Shown one piece after another: positions 1 through 9,125 of a stretch of DNA of 64,000 bases. The notes beneath the pieces are model-generated. The model was not told the DNA's origin. It saw only the letters and a list, made by a program, of their open reading frames with translations, and searched no databases. The first letter of the stretch is position 1, and every line of letters begins with the position of its first letter. Position numbers and translations under genes: made by a program. Source of the stretch: Methanobacterium sp. UBA375 (GTDB lineage: Archaea; Methanobacteriota; Methanobacteria; Methanobacteriales; Methanobacteriaceae); contig DAGC01000002.1 of assembly GCA_002495625.1 (NCBI GenBank), positions 244,212 through 308,211 on the forward strand. Direction: 5' to 3'.

Positions 1-1630
1 TGGTCTTTGGAAGTTCATCTACAAATTCGATTATTCTGGGGTATTTATAGGGGGCTGTGACATTTTTTACATGGTTTTGTATTTCTTTTTTAAGTTCTTC
101 ACTGGGTGTGAATTCTTTTACCAGGACAATGGTTGCCTTTATAATCTGTCCCCTTATTTTATCGGGATAACCACTTATGGCACACTCCAAAACTGAAGGA
201 TGGGATATAACCGCACTTTCAACTTCAAAGGGGCCGATCCTGTAACCTGAACTTTTTATGATATCATCGTTTCTTCCCACAAACCACAGGTAATTGTCTT
301 CATCCATCCAGGCCGTATCTCCACTGTGATAGTGCATATTTCGGAAAGCATAATCACTCTTCTCCTGATCCTTGTAGTACTCTTTAACCAGGCCAGGGGG
401 AGAACCATTCTTAATGTTCACTGTTATTTCTCCTTCTTCACCTAACTCCACCACCTCCCCGTCACTGTCGAGTAGCTCTATGTTATAGGTAGGTGCAATC
501 TTTCCCATGGACCCTGGTTTGGGTGTGACCCATATGAAGTTCCCGATCAGGACGACACTTTCACTTTGCCCGAAACCTTCCATGATCCGGAGTCCGGTAA
601 GGTCATAGAAGCGCTGGTATACTTCCGGGTTTAGGGGTTCACCGGCAGTGGTGACATAGGTCAGATTACTGAAATCGAAGCAGGATAGATCTTCTTGAAT
701 TAGAAATCTGTAAATGGTAGGTGGAGCACAGAACGTGGTGACTTTATATTTTTCAACCATCCGGAGAAGGTTAAGTCCATCAAAACGGTGGTAGTCATAG
801 ATAAAGAGCCCGGTTCCTGCGATCCATTGGCCATAAAGCTGTCCCCAGCTGGTTTTGGCCCAGCCAGTATCGGCGGATGTGTGGTGGAGGCCATCTTCCA
901 CCACGTTGTGCCAGTATTTAGCGGTGATAATATGGCCTAGAGGATAAGTGAAGTCGTGTAGGACCATTTTAGGCTGGCCAGTGGTACCTGAAGAAAAATA
1001 TATCAAAAATGGATCGGTGTTTTCAATACTTTCATCACCAGTGGGCCTTGTAAATTCCATACTTTCGTCTTCAATTTCCTTGCTTAGATTATACCATCCG
1101 GGGATGTCTTTGTAGAGACTATTCTCGTTTACGTATACCTTTAAGAGGTCTATCTTTAACTCTTCTTCCGCTTCCTCATAAGTTTTGATCAATGAATCGG
1201 TGTCGATGCTCAGGATCATCTTCACCCCTGCATTTTTAATTCTGTAGATCATATCCTTGGTTCTAAGCATATGCGTGGAGGGTATAGGTATTGCTCCAAT
1301 TTTATGCAGGGCCATCATGGAAAACCAGAATTCATAGCGGTTTTTAAGGGTTAAAATGACGGCGTCCCCCTTTTTAATACCGATCCTTTTAAAGAAGTTG
1401 GCTATCTGGTTACTTTTCTCTTTAAGATCTTTGAAAGTGAACCTTCTCTCCTCACCTTCATCGTTACACCAGAGCAGGGCAAGTTTCTCAGGATCCATCT
1501 CTGCATATTTATCCACGATATCATAGGCGAAGTTAAAGTTTTCGGGAATCTTAAACTGGAAGTTTTCCTTGAAATCTTCATAGGACTTAAAATCCTCCCT
1601 ATTCACGTAATTTTTAAGTAAACTGGACAT
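1..1630 (-). CDS. Acyl-CoA synthetase, AMP-forming, C-terminus cut by window edge
   Basis: This is an adenylate-forming enzyme that activates a carboxylic acid through an acyl-AMP and passes it to CoA. The start is the ATG complementary to 1628-1630, giving MSSLLKNYVNREDF. The AMP-binding motif YFSSGTTGQPKMV lies near residue 210, YHSGDTA near 435, and the hinge GRNDDIIKSSGYRIGP near 450. The reading frame runs off the window at ELPKT, just before the expected SGKI motif with the catalytic lysine, so roughly the last 15-25 residues are missing. The sequence resembles medium-chain/acetyl-CoA synthetase-like proteins of methanogens more than true Acs; the substrate cannot be read from sequence. 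The HTH-cupin regulator gene lies just upstream on the same strand, probably in the same transcript. Confidence 0.9.
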   Translation of the reverse strand, partial: MSSLLKNYVNREDFKSYEDFKENFQFKIPENFNFAYDIVDKYAEMDPEKLALLWCNDEGEERRFTFKDLKEKSNQIANFFKRIGIKKGDAVILTLKNRYEFWFSMMALHKIGAIPIPSTHMLRTKDMIYRIKNAGVKMILSIDTDSLIKTYEEAEEELKIDLLKVYVNENSLYKDIPGWYNLSKEIEDESMEFTRPTGDESIENTDPFLIYFSSGTTGQPKMVLHDFTYPLGHIITAKYWHNVVEDGLHHTSADTGWAKTSWGQLYGQWIAGTGLFIYDYHRFDGLNLLRMVEKYKVTTFCAPPTIYRFLIQEDLSCFDFSNLTYVTTAGEPLNPEVYQRFYDLTGLRIMEGFGQSESVVLIGNFIWVTPKPGSMGKIAPTYNIELLDSDGEVVELGEEGEITVNIKNGSPPGLVKEYYKDQEKSDYAFRNMHYHSGDTAWMDEDNYLWFVGRNDDIIKSSGYRIGPFEVESAVISHPSVLECAISGYPDKIRGQIIKATIVLVKEFTPSEELKKEIQNHVKNVTAPYKYPRIIEFVDELPKT

Positions 1631-1692
1631 TAAACTACCTCAAAAAAGATTGATTTTAAAATGAGTCATTAAGTCTATTTTAATATTCTGAT

Positions 1693-2241
1693 TCATATGA
1701 TGACTGCTAAAAATTTCGCCTGCTTATTATTTAAGGGTTCCATGGTGTGTTCATATTTTGAATCGAAGTATATGGAATCTCCGGTATTTAAAATTATCTC
1801 ATGCTTATCGAGATAAAGTTTGAGGGAACCTTCCAGTATGTAATTAAATTCCTGGCCAGTATGGGAGTTCATAACTGGTTTCACATCCAGGGGCTTGATG
1901 GTGACAATTAGTGTTTCAGCTTCTTTTCCCCGAAATCTATCGGCCAGACTGATTCCTTCGTAGCCTTCCCTGAGTTCGATGGGCCTTCCCTTTTCGGCAC
2001 GGGTCACATGAAAAAGATGCATTCTGGTTTCTTCGCCACTTACAAAGAGTCCCATATCCACCTTTAAGACACGGGCGATTTCATAGAGTATACTTACTGG
2101 GATATCTTTTTTTCCCTGTTCATAGAGCTGATATTCTTCCTTTGTAATTTCAAGTTTCCCTGCTATTTCCTCACAGGAAACGTCAGATAGTTCTCTAAGC
2201 TCTTTAACCCGGTTACCAATATCTCTTATGATGTCTTTCAC
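1693..2241 (-). CDS. XRE-family regulator with C-terminal cupin domain
   Basis: This 182-residue protein has an N-terminal helix-turn-helix of the XRE/Cro type (about residues 8-65, VKELRELSDVSCEEIAGKLE) and a C-terminal cupin barrel (about 105-182, with HTGQEFNYILEGSLKLYL and a late EHTMEPL segment). This is the standard build of small-molecule-sensing HTH-cupin repressors. It sits 62 bases upstream of the acyl-CoA synthetase on the same strand, so it probably controls that gene and itself; the ligand may be the acid or acyl-CoA. The 23-bp tandem repeat at 2330-2375, upstream of its start, is a candidate operator. The family call is firm; the target is inferred from position. Confidence 0.88.
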   Translation of the reverse strand: MKDIIRDIGNRVKELRELSDVSCEEIAGKLEITKEEYQLYEQGKKDIPVSILYEIARVLKVDMGLFVSGEETRMHLFHVTRAEKGRPIELREGYEGISLADRFRGKEAETLIVTIKPLDVKPVMNSHTGQEFNYILEGSLKLYLDKHEIILNTGDSIYFDSKYEHTMEPLNNKQAKFLAVII

Positions 2242-2329
2242 TTTTATCCCCTTAGTTTTCTTTTTATATCCCCATTATATTTGCTAGCTTTTTTTGTATT
2301 AAAAAAAACAAAACAGGTACATCTTTTTT

Positions 2330-2375
2330 ATATCTAGATAAGTACTTCTGATATATCTAGATAAGTACTTCTGAT
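2330..2375. repeat. 23-bp perfect tandem repeat, candidate operator
   Basis: Two identical 23-bp units lie at 2330-2352 and 2353-2375. Each contains the palindromes TATCTAGATA and AAGTACTT, and a decayed third unit follows from 2376. The repeat lies in the 396-base gap (2242-2637) between the divergent HTH-cupin gene and the toxin-antitoxin operon. The rest of that gap is AT-rich promoter-like sequence with no gene that I can see. Phased palindromes in front of a repressor gene suggest a binding site; which protein binds is not shown. Confidence 0.6.
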
Positions 2376-2579
2376 ATTTCTAAATAATTTGATGTATCGA
2401 TGATCTTCATTTTTTAAAAACCTGGTTTAAATAATCTGGTAAATATTATGGGGGTTGTGTCAATAATCAATTTCCAGGACCCTACAAAATATTTATATTA
2501 TTAAATATAAAATTAGTAATACTAAATATCTAGAAAAAATAATTACCACTTGTCCAATGAAATGGTAAAAAACAAATTT

Positions 2580-2632
2580 TAGGTAGAAAAAAATATATAC
2601 CTTAATTTATAAATTACCTATTAAAGGTAGTG
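2580..2632 (+). promoter_or_regulatory. Promoter and inverted-repeat operator of toxin-antitoxin operon
   Basis: A TATA-like AAAAATATATA (around 2588-2598) is followed by repeated AGGTA/TACCT half sites at 2581, 2598, 2615 and 2625. The pair TACCT-ATTAA-AGGTA at 2615-2629 is a perfect inverted repeat ending just before the antitoxin ATG. AbrB-type antitoxins usually bind such palindromes to repress their own operon; that role here is inferred. Confidence 0.5.
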
Positions 2633-2637
2633 GTAAT

Positions 2638-2910
2638 ATGATGGATGTAAAAGAAGTAATTAAACAAGTTGATAATCAAGGACGTATCGTTTTACCTAAA
2701 AAATGGAGAGATAAAAACTTAAAATCACCATCAGTTAAGTTGGAGATCACAGATGATAAAATAGAAATTTTACCATATGAACCTGAAGATATAACAGATC
2801 TGTTTGGTTCCATCAAGCTTAACATTAAGTCTGACATGACTGATTGGAAGGAATTAAAAAAAGAACTCTATGCAATTGGGGAGAAAAGACAGAGAGAAAA
2901 TGACGAGTGA
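2638..2910 (+). CDS. AbrB/SpoVT-type antitoxin (VapB-like)
   Basis: This 90-residue protein begins with a swapped-hairpin AbrB DNA-binding domain (residues 5-45; VDNQGRIVLPKKWRD is the signature). The C-terminal tail (SDMTDWKELKKELYAIGEKRQRE) is the kind of amphipathic segment that wraps around a PIN toxin. Two adjacent ATG codons (2638, 2641) follow a GGTAGTGGT ribosome site. Its stop overlaps the toxin gene, the usual arrangement for coupled translation. It probably neutralises the downstream toxin and represses the operon through the inverted repeats just upstream. Confidence 0.85.
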   Translation: MMDVKEVIKQVDNQGRIVLPKKWRDKNLKSPSVKLEITDDKIEILPYEPEDITDLFGSIKLNIKSDMTDWKELKKELYAIGEKRQRENDE

Positions 2911-3346
2911 AAACTTGAGAATTATGGACGCCAACGTGATAATATACGCGTTGATAGAACAAAATAGGCCGAATTTAAATTCTAAAACAGTGAATTTGAA
3001 GAAAAATTCAAGAAAAATAGTTAAAAGAGTAACAGAGGGTGAAAAAGTACACATAACCACTATTCAAATATCAGAAGCAGCTAATATTCTTGAAAAATTA
3101 ACTGAACAGGATATCTCAATACGTATTCAAAGATTTTTATTGGAGCACCCGTCTTTCAGGATCATTGAAACAACGGTACAAGATATGAAGGACGCCCATA
3201 GGGTAGTTGAAACTTACAAAGACAATAAACTAGGTTTAAATGATGCAATAGCATATGTAACTATGCAAAAACTAAATTGTAAGGAAATTTACACCTTTGA
3301 TAAACATTTTGATATATTTCAAGATGTAGTCAGGATAGAAAATTAG
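2900..3346 (+). CDS. PIN-domain ribonuclease toxin (VapC-like)
   Basis: This is a 148-residue PIN-domain protein, predicted to be an Mg-dependent RNase that is toxic without its antitoxin. The acidic residues expected for the active site are visible: MDANVIIYAL near the N-terminus, a glutamate in QISEAANIL, GLNDAIAYVTM, and TFDKHFD near the C-terminus. I prefer the ATG at 2900, which overlaps the antitoxin stop and yields MTSENLRIMDAN; an in-frame ATG at 2870 would add ten residues inside the antitoxin gene, and one at about 2923 would also work. Typical targets are tRNA or rRNA, but none can be assigned here. Confidence 0.85.
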   Translation: MTSENLRIMDANVIIYALIEQNRPNLNSKTVNLKKNSRKIVKRVTEGEKVHITTIQISEAANILEKLTEQDISIRIQRFLLEHPSFRIIETTVQDMKDAHRVVETYKDNKLGLNDAIAYVTMQKLNCKEIYTFDKHFDIFQDVVRIEN

Positions 3347-3361
3347 TATTATCATTACTTA

Positions 3362-5341
3362 TCAGTAACCCAGGTCTATCTTGCGCAGATCTCGGTCATC
3401 GGCAAAGTCGCACTTACCAGAGGGTAAGACTCTCACCACATCGTCCAGGGTGATGATGTTATCTACGTTGATTTGTTTCAGGATCTTACGGGATATCTCC
3501 TCTTTCTTGGTGAAACCGGGCTTTATCACCGCGTAGTTATCTGTATATTTACTTACAGCCGATAGAGGACCGGCCATGATCCGTTCACCTTCATAGTCCA
3601 CCACTCCAATTGCCACGAAGAGAGGAACCGCTCGGACGTAATTCCGCGTCCCCCTGATAATGAACGCGCCTTTAGCCACGAATTCCCCAGACTCCGGTGT
3701 CTTGGAGACCTGTTCCGGGTGGACCCAGTACACGTCCTGGCTGCTGAACCCCTTGGTCCAGGCACTGGAGAAGGAAGCCGCCAGTCCAGCCGCCTCATTG
3801 ATGGTGTTCTCTGGTATGTCTTTGCCCTCACTTTTGATCACCACCGAGGGTGCGCCGTGGATGTCACTGTGCAGGTAGATATCCTGGCCTTCCATGTGCT
3901 TTTTCACCACTGATTCATTGGTGGCCGCGTCCCTACCACCCACCACCAGGAAACCATCCGAGGATATAAACCAGCGGAGCTTCTCGAACCATTTAAGCTC
4001 CTTTTTAACCCGTTTTTCAGGGATCTTAACCTGCTCTAAAGCCACATCCCGCTTACTTTCCGCCTTCTCGATCTCCTTCATGGTCTTCTCTATGGCGATG
4101 TGGACCCCTTTGATCTTCCGTTTAGCCTTTTTCCCCTTGTTGTAGTAGGTCTCAGCATTCTCTGGGATGCTCAGGTGGGAGTCCAGGACTATACGCTGGC
4201 CTTCCAGGTTCAGGGTTATGTTTCCCAGTTTATCGATGGACTCTACAATCTCCGTCCCCTTAACCTTCTTTTTCCTGGCGTCTTTTATGATCTTGATTAT
4301 CTCCAGCCAGGAGTACTTCTCCCGGGCCTGTAGGATTATCTCCAGGACGCTTTCCACTTCCTGGTAACGAGAATAAAGTAAGTCACCCTTTATCTTGGAA
4401 TCTACCACTGTCTTTTCGAACTTATCCCGGCTTTCCTTCTGTATCCGGAGCCTTTTTTCGTATTTACCCACTTCGGCTGCCCAGATATCCTCCTGGACCT
4501 TCTTGATATCCTCTCCCACGATGCTACTGTAGAACTCATCGGCGGCCTCGTTAAAAGTGGGGAAGAATTTCTTCTCGTAGCCTTCATACATTTTAAGATC
4601 GAGCGGTAGAACATCATCCTTACCATCTGAGATTATCTGGGAATGGAACTGATCACTTAAAAGTGGATCAAAAACCTCCCTCAGGGCATTATATACTGAA
4701 TCAACCTCTTCTTCACTGATGGAAGCGGCCTCTTTATCTTTAACCACACCAGCCCTTAGGACTAACTCTTCAGCATATAAACCCCCGAAACCACTCTTGG
4801 CCAAAGTACGTATTATATCAGTATCTGAACCTAAAAACAACTCTTTAATTTCCTCCTGACTGGCATGGAGGGGGTTTACTCCCCTTTCCGGGGGATACTT
4901 ATAGGTTTCCTTACTGGATATCTTCCGGTCCTGCCACAGCTTCCGTTTGAGTGGGAGTATGATCTGGCCTTCTTCATCCAAAAGTATTATATTGCCCTTG
5001 GAGAAAAGTTCTATGATCAGTGTATATTTATGCTCCTTCTGAAATTCAATTTCCAGGATGCGGTCGAAGTGGTGCTGGCGCACCTCACTTACGGTGGCTC
5101 CGTTTAAATATTTCCGGAGAAGCATGGGAAAACTGGGGGGGACCTTAGGGTTCTGTGGAGGATACTGGGTTACATGGACCCTTAAACCGGCCTGGAACAC
5201 CACATCCCTACGGCCGAAGCCAGGGACATGGAACCGGATCAAAACGGTATCCTTACCTGGCTGGTATGCCTTTTGAAAGCGGGCATCCTTCAGGGATCTC
5301 TTAAGTTCACTGGAAATAGCATAGATATCTACGTTCGACAT
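3362..5341 (-). CDS. rqcH: RqcH/NFACT ribosome quality-control protein
   Basis: This 659-residue protein is the archaeal member of the NFACT family (Rqc2/NEMF, bacterial RqcH), which binds the large subunit carrying a stalled nascent chain and recruits tRNA for C-terminal tailing. It has an NFACT-N domain with the key Asp-Arg pair (HHFDRILEIEF, near residue 93), a long charged coiled coil (about 270-430), and the NFACT-R domain (WFISSDGFLVVGGRDAATN, about 455-560). I start at the ATG complementary to 5339-5341 (MSNVDIYAISSEL), because the family begins at that point; upstream ATGs would add three or seven residues. It was long labelled fibronectin-binding protein. It stands alone here, converging with the PIN toxin gene. 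Confidence 0.92.
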   Translation of the reverse strand: MSNVDIYAISSELKRSLKDARFQKAYQPGKDTVLIRFHVPGFGRRDVVFQAGLRVHVTQYPPQNPKVPPSFPMLLRKYLNGATVSEVRQHHFDRILEIEFQKEHKYTLIIELFSKGNIILLDEEGQIILPLKRKLWQDRKISSKETYKYPPERGVNPLHASQEEIKELFLGSDTDIIRTLAKSGFGGLYAEELVLRAGVVKDKEAASISEEEVDSVYNALREVFDPLLSDQFHSQIISDGKDDVLPLDLKMYEGYEKKFFPTFNEAADEFYSSIVGEDIKKVQEDIWAAEVGKYEKRLRIQKESRDKFEKTVVDSKIKGDLLYSRYQEVESVLEIILQAREKYSWLEIIKIIKDARKKKVKGTEIVESIDKLGNITLNLEGQRIVLDSHLSIPENAETYYNKGKKAKRKIKGVHIAIEKTMKEIEKAESKRDVALEQVKIPEKRVKKELKWFEKLRWFISSDGFLVVGGRDAATNESVVKKHMEGQDIYLHSDIHGAPSVVIKSEGKDIPENTINEAAGLAASFSSAWTKGFSSQDVYWVHPEQVSKTPESGEFVAKGAFIIRGTRNYVRAVPLFVAIGVVDYEGERIMAGPLSAVSKYTDNYAVIKPGFTKKEEISRKILKQINVDNIITLDDVVRVLPSGKCDFADDRDLRKIDLGY

Positions 5342-5414
5342 GGCTTTCATAGTAACCCTCATATTATATTTATATGGTAAATCAAATTAATTATAAGATA
5401 CGGAGGAAAGAAGT

Positions 5415-5693
5415 ATGGAAATAGAGTTTAAGTTAACATCATTACACGCAGTAACCGCCATAATTGCTGGTTACCTGGCATTTATCATTTCATCCGGTGC
5501 CATTGCTGGTATTGGTAAAAATGAAGTTCTAGCAGTTATACTGGGTCTGGTGATCCTCTACGTAACCGGTAACATATCAGAAAGGTTATTCGGTAAAGAA
5601 GAGGTCGGCGGGTTTAAGGGATGGTTCTGGAACGGTATCGTACCCTTCATGTTCATCTGGATAGTGTCCTGGACCCTGTTTTTAAATTGGTAA
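5415..5693 (+). CDS. Small archaeal membrane protein, EMC6-like (DUF5379)
   Basis: This 92-residue protein has three hydrophobic segments (about 12-30, 38-56 and 70-90), separated by SERLFGKEEVGGFKGW. Size and layout match archaeal DUF5379 proteins, which have been proposed as relatives of EMC6, a subunit of the ER membrane insertase. That link is recalled family knowledge, not something I can prove from this sequence. An AGGA ribosome site precedes the ATG. The gene is divergent from rqcH with only about 70 bases between them. An EMC3-like DUF106 gene lies at 40982, which would be its natural partner. Confidence 0.65.
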   Translation: MEIEFKLTSLHAVTAIIAGYLAFIISSGAIAGIGKNEVLAVILGLVILYVTGNISERLFGKEEVGGFKGWFWNGIVPFMFIWIVSWTLFLNW

Positions 5694-5796
5694 GGATAAA
5701 CCACTCCCTTTTTAAGGTAAACCACTCTTTTTTTTAAATTATTTTAACATTTTTCTTTTATAAAAACTTTAGAAAAATCTTTATTTTTAAAATATT

Positions 5797-7614
5797 TTAC
5801 ACCCCATAGAAAATCCATACAAAGGCAAATATGAAGGCCAGTACGAATATCAACGGTGCAAACACCTTACTCACTGCGATTATGGAGCTTATGGTGGTCA
5901 CCAGTTCCGTGGCATGGGTGGGGCCGAAGGTTTTTATATCCTTGATATTGGCCACTTCGGCACCCACTTTCACCGGTTCTAAATCGTTCATGGCATTTAT
6001 CGTGGCTTTTTTGATTTCTTCGATTATCTCGTCCTGCATCTTCGAACCTATGGGATTGTGACCTCCGGATAGGGTGTTGACGTAGTGGGTGTCCGTGGTC
6101 ATCACTTCCGCTTCATCAATTCCCAGGGGCAATACTGCGTCGATTATTTTTTCCCGGTAGTTCAGGGCCATGTTGTTGGCGTCTAAAAGGATGTAAGCGG
6201 TTTTCTGTTTACCACCCACCTCGATGATCATTACTTTAACTCCGCTTTGGCCCACGCCCTGTTCCTTGGAGAAGTCGTCCATGGGGTCGTAGGAACAGCC
6301 TACCCTGAAGGTTTCCTGCTCTTCACTTTTGGTTATCTTATTCACCGCTCCCAGGAGCTGGAAGACTTCCTTGTTACCAGGGAGTATTCTGCTATCTGGT
6401 GTGAAACTGTTGTGGCAGTCCACCACCAGTACATTTCTGGCACCTGAAACTTTGGCAGCGTTCATAACTGCCAGTCCTACTCCGAAGTCTATGTCATCGG
6501 CTCCCTTGGGTGAGAAAGTCACCAGCAGGACCAGATCATCACCGAAGTACTGGCCACCGATCTTGGCGGGTTCATTTTCCACCATGAAGAATGGGCTGGC
6601 ATAATCGGTGTACTCCATATCCTCAAGGGCATCCTTTACCACTCTTTCTATTTTATCCAGTTCCCGGGATGCCACCGGGTTGAAGTCGTGGGTGGCTGGT
6701 CCGTGGGAGACCATGGTGAAGGTTCCGAATCTCTGTCCTAGTATGGTGGGCATGTTACCCCCACCTATTTCCCCGACTGGCCCGGGATGTACACATGGAA
6801 CCAGGAACAATGTTTTTATACCATCTTTTCCCTTGAAACTTAGAATCCCAATGAGTGTTTCTATGGTCTCGCCCATATCTTCAAAGACCACTTCCATGGC
6901 CTGTGAACCTTCACTTAAGTGGGCTATAAATAAGCTTAATAGTTCTAATCCCCCCACACCGAGATTTTTTCTCATGGGGGATTCTATAACCACTACAAAA
7001 GAGTATATGGCTAAAACCAGTATTATAGATGCGATGACCACCTTTAAGAGGAGTGGTATTACACTAAATTCCCCCAGGTTAGTGGTCAGGCTGGTTAATG
7101 ATACGATGACCATGACCATGCTTAATATCAGGGCTGGCTGGGTGGCAGCGACCAGCACCGAGTATATGAGTCGTATGTTGCTGGTGGCCCAGATTATGAT
7201 GGTTCTGAAGGCGAAGATCAAGGCGCAACCATAGATAAGGGTGTCGATGGTATAGTTGTAGATGGCGAAATGGGACACTAAACTACCTATGAGGTAGATA
7301 ATGGCCACGATGATCATGGAAACCAGGGCGAGGAAGAGGGATTGTTTCGTTTTCATGTGCCTTCCGTCAAACATATTGACCAGGGGGGTGGTTATGGCAC
7401 CGGCCATTATGGACATCAGGCCAAAGATTAAAAATCCAGATGATCCACCATAAATTATGGCAGATAAAATTGACTGTTCGCTTCCGGGCAGAACTATGAA
7501 GGTAACGATACCAGTGAAGAAGCTTAAAAAGACCATGATAAACACGGAGATATGGGTCTCCGGCAAAGTCACCATATACTTAGTCATATTCATTATGTTA
7601 TCTATAGCGGACAT
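5797..7614 (-). CDS. DUF2070 family membrane protein
   Basis: This 605-residue protein has about seven hydrophobic helices in the first 210 residues, a large soluble domain (about 230-560) and one last helix at the C-terminus (LIFVLAFIFAFVWIFYGV). The soluble part contains LVPCVHPGPVGEIGGGNMP, VVDCHNSFTPDSRILPGN and MTTDTHYVNTLSGGHNPIG. These are histidine- and aspartate-rich stretches that look like a metal-binding hydrolase site. The pattern matches archaeal DUF2070, whose function is not established. It stands alone between convergent and divergent neighbours. The long open frames on its opposite strand are shadows. Confidence 0.8.
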   Translation of the reverse strand: MSAIDNIMNMTKYMVTLPETHISVFIMVFLSFFTGIVTFIVLPGSEQSILSAIIYGGSSGFLIFGLMSIMAGAITTPLVNMFDGRHMKTKQSLFLALVSMIIVAIIYLIGSLVSHFAIYNYTIDTLIYGCALIFAFRTIIIWATSNIRLIYSVLVAATQPALILSMVMVIVSLTSLTTNLGEFSVIPLLLKVVIASIILVLAIYSFVVVIESPMRKNLGVGGLELLSLFIAHLSEGSQAMEVVFEDMGETIETLIGILSFKGKDGIKTLFLVPCVHPGPVGEIGGGNMPTILGQRFGTFTMVSHGPATHDFNPVASRELDKIERVVKDALEDMEYTDYASPFFMVENEPAKIGGQYFGDDLVLLVTFSPKGADDIDFGVGLAVMNAAKVSGARNVLVVDCHNSFTPDSRILPGNKEVFQLLGAVNKITKSEEQETFRVGCSYDPMDDFSKEQGVGQSGVKVMIIEVGGKQKTAYILLDANNMALNYREKIIDAVLPLGIDEAEVMTTDTHYVNTLSGGHNPIGSKMQDEIIEEIKKATINAMNDLEPVKVGAEVANIKDIKTFGPTHATELVTTISSIIAVSKVFAPLIFVLAFIFAFVWIFYGV

Positions 7615-7740
7615 GGGTTCCTCGATTTAATTTTTTAAAAGTCACTTACTAAATTAATCTAGAAATCATATATTCTTTATACTTATAAGTGTCTTTATAT
7701 TTTTATAAAACGTAATAATAATAAAAAAGGAAGTATATCC

Positions 7741-8286
7741 ATGGATGTAAAACTCAAAACACCCCTTCAAAAGGCAGATACAACAGAATTAAACCTAGGA
7801 GACACGGTATATTTAACCGGTACCATTTACACCGCCCGGGACAGCGCCCATAAGAGGATGGTGGAGGAAGGATCTCCCATAGACCTTGAAGGGGCGGTGA
7901 TATTCCATGCCGGTCCCATCATAAAGGAAGAAAAGGGGAGTTACCAGATAGTAGCCATAGGACCCACCACCAGCACCCGGATGAACACTTACCAGTCAGA
8001 TGTCCTGGATATGGGTGTTAAGGCCGTGGTAGGTAAGGGTGGTATGGATGAGAAGACCCAGAAAGCCCTGGAGAGGAACGGTGCCGTGTTTCTCACTGCA
8101 GTAGGTGGCTGCGCCGCTTTGTATGTGAAATCCATTGTAGAGGTTAAAAGTGTTAACTGGATAGATCTGGGCGTTCCAGAGGCAGTCTGGGAACTGGAAG
8201 TTAAGGATTTCGGCCCCCTATTTGTGACCATGGACTCCCACGGCGGGAATCTCTATGAACAGGTTAAAAGAAAAACATCCCCTTGA
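7741..8286 (+). CDS. Class I fumarate hydratase / tartrate dehydratase, beta subunit
   Basis: This 181-residue protein is the C-terminal (beta) half of the oxygen-sensitive Fe-S hydro-lyase that converts fumarate to malate. In methanogens it belongs to the incomplete reductive citric acid path that starts with pyruvate carboxylase, also in this window. The family signature GPTTSTRMNTYQSDVLDMG is at about residues 80-98, and the GKGGM and GGCAALY loops follow. The alpha subunit with the Fe-S cysteines is not nearby, as is common in archaea. The ATG follows AAAAAAGGAAG. Its 3' end overlaps the next gene by 32 bases. Confidence 0.88.
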   Translation: MDVKLKTPLQKADTTELNLGDTVYLTGTIYTARDSAHKRMVEEGSPIDLEGAVIFHAGPIIKEEKGSYQIVAIGPTTSTRMNTYQSDVLDMGVKAVVGKGGMDEKTQKALERNGAVFLTAVGGCAALYVKSIVEVKSVNWIDLGVPEAVWELEVKDFGPLFVTMDSHGGNLYEQVKRKTSP

Positions 8287-9076
8287 AGGAAAGTCAGGAA
8301 AACATCCCCTTAAAGGGTTTATAGACACCCACCTGCACACTGCCCCGGATGCGAAACCCAGACTCTTAAATGATCTGGAGGCGGCGGAGGCAGCTTCTCA
8401 GGAGAAGATGGGGGCTATCGTTATCAAATCCCACCTAGAACCCACATCGGGGAGGGCGGCCATAGCTAGAATACAAACTGGTTTAGATGTCTTCGGTGGG
8501 GTATGTTTAAACAGTAGCGTGGGTGGTTTGAACGTGGAAGCGGTTAAAACCGCGGCTTCCATGGGTGGTAAGGTGGTCTGGCTTCCCACCACCAGCCGGG
8601 ACGAGATAGACTTCACTTTAAAGGAAAACTGGGATAAACTGGAAGACATAATCACGTGGATAGCTGAAGATGATCTAATTTTAGCCACAGGGCATCTGCA
8701 GGTTGCAGATATTTTCCGTGTTCTGGATCTGGCCAGTAGCAGGGGAGTGGAGAAGATCATCATTAACCACCCCCTCACCCGGGTGGTGGGGGCCACTGTG
8801 GAAGAACAGAAGGAGATGTCCCGGAAGGCCTATTTAGAGCACTGCTATGTGGCCTGCCTGCCAGAACATGATGGCTTAGACCCACAGAGGATAGCCACAG
8901 CGGTTAAGGAGGTGGGTGCCCGTAGATGTATACTGGCCACGGATCTGGGTCAGATACACAATCCCCAACCCACTCAGGGTTTTAAAGTGTTTATCGATAC
9001 CATGAGGGAACTAGGAATTTCCCATAAAGAGGTAGAGATTATGTGTCGGGCGAATCCTAATCATCTATTTTATTAA
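8255..9076 (+). CDS. Metal-dependent hydrolase, DUF6282-like
   Basis: This 273-residue protein looks like an amidohydrolase/PHP-type TIM barrel. FIDTHLHTAPD near residue 24 supplies a DxHxH metal motif. Further likely ligands are in IVIKSHLEPT, ATGHLQ, IINHPL and the late aspartate of LATDLGQ. Substrate unknown. Its ATG lies inside the fumarase gene, and the first 20 residues include a duplicated KHPLxG made by an 18-bp DNA repeat (8272-8289 and 8299-8316). The true domain begins only at GFIDTHLHT, so the N-terminus looks like a recent, non-essential addition. Translational coupling to the fumarase gene is likely. Confidence 0.75.
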   Translation: MNRLKEKHPLEGKSGKHPLKGFIDTHLHTAPDAKPRLLNDLEAAEAASQEKMGAIVIKSHLEPTSGRAAIARIQTGLDVFGGVCLNSSVGGLNVEAVKTAASMGGKVVWLPTTSRDEIDFTLKENWDKLEDIITWIAEDDLILATGHLQVADIFRVLDLASSRGVEKIIINHPLTRVVGATVEEQKEMSRKAYLEHCYVACLPEHDGLDPQRIATAVKEVGARRCILATDLGQIHNPQPTQGFKVFIDTMRELGISHKEVEIMCRANPNHLFY

Positions 9077-9125
9077 CGTAAACCAGGACCCTACCAGGGA
9101 GTTTTACTAGAGCTTCCCACTCAGC

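Noticed and set aside
6608..7234. 208-residue forward frame inside the DUF2070 gene
   Set aside because: It lies fully on the opposite strand of a clear membrane-protein gene and has no ribosome site or recognisable domain.
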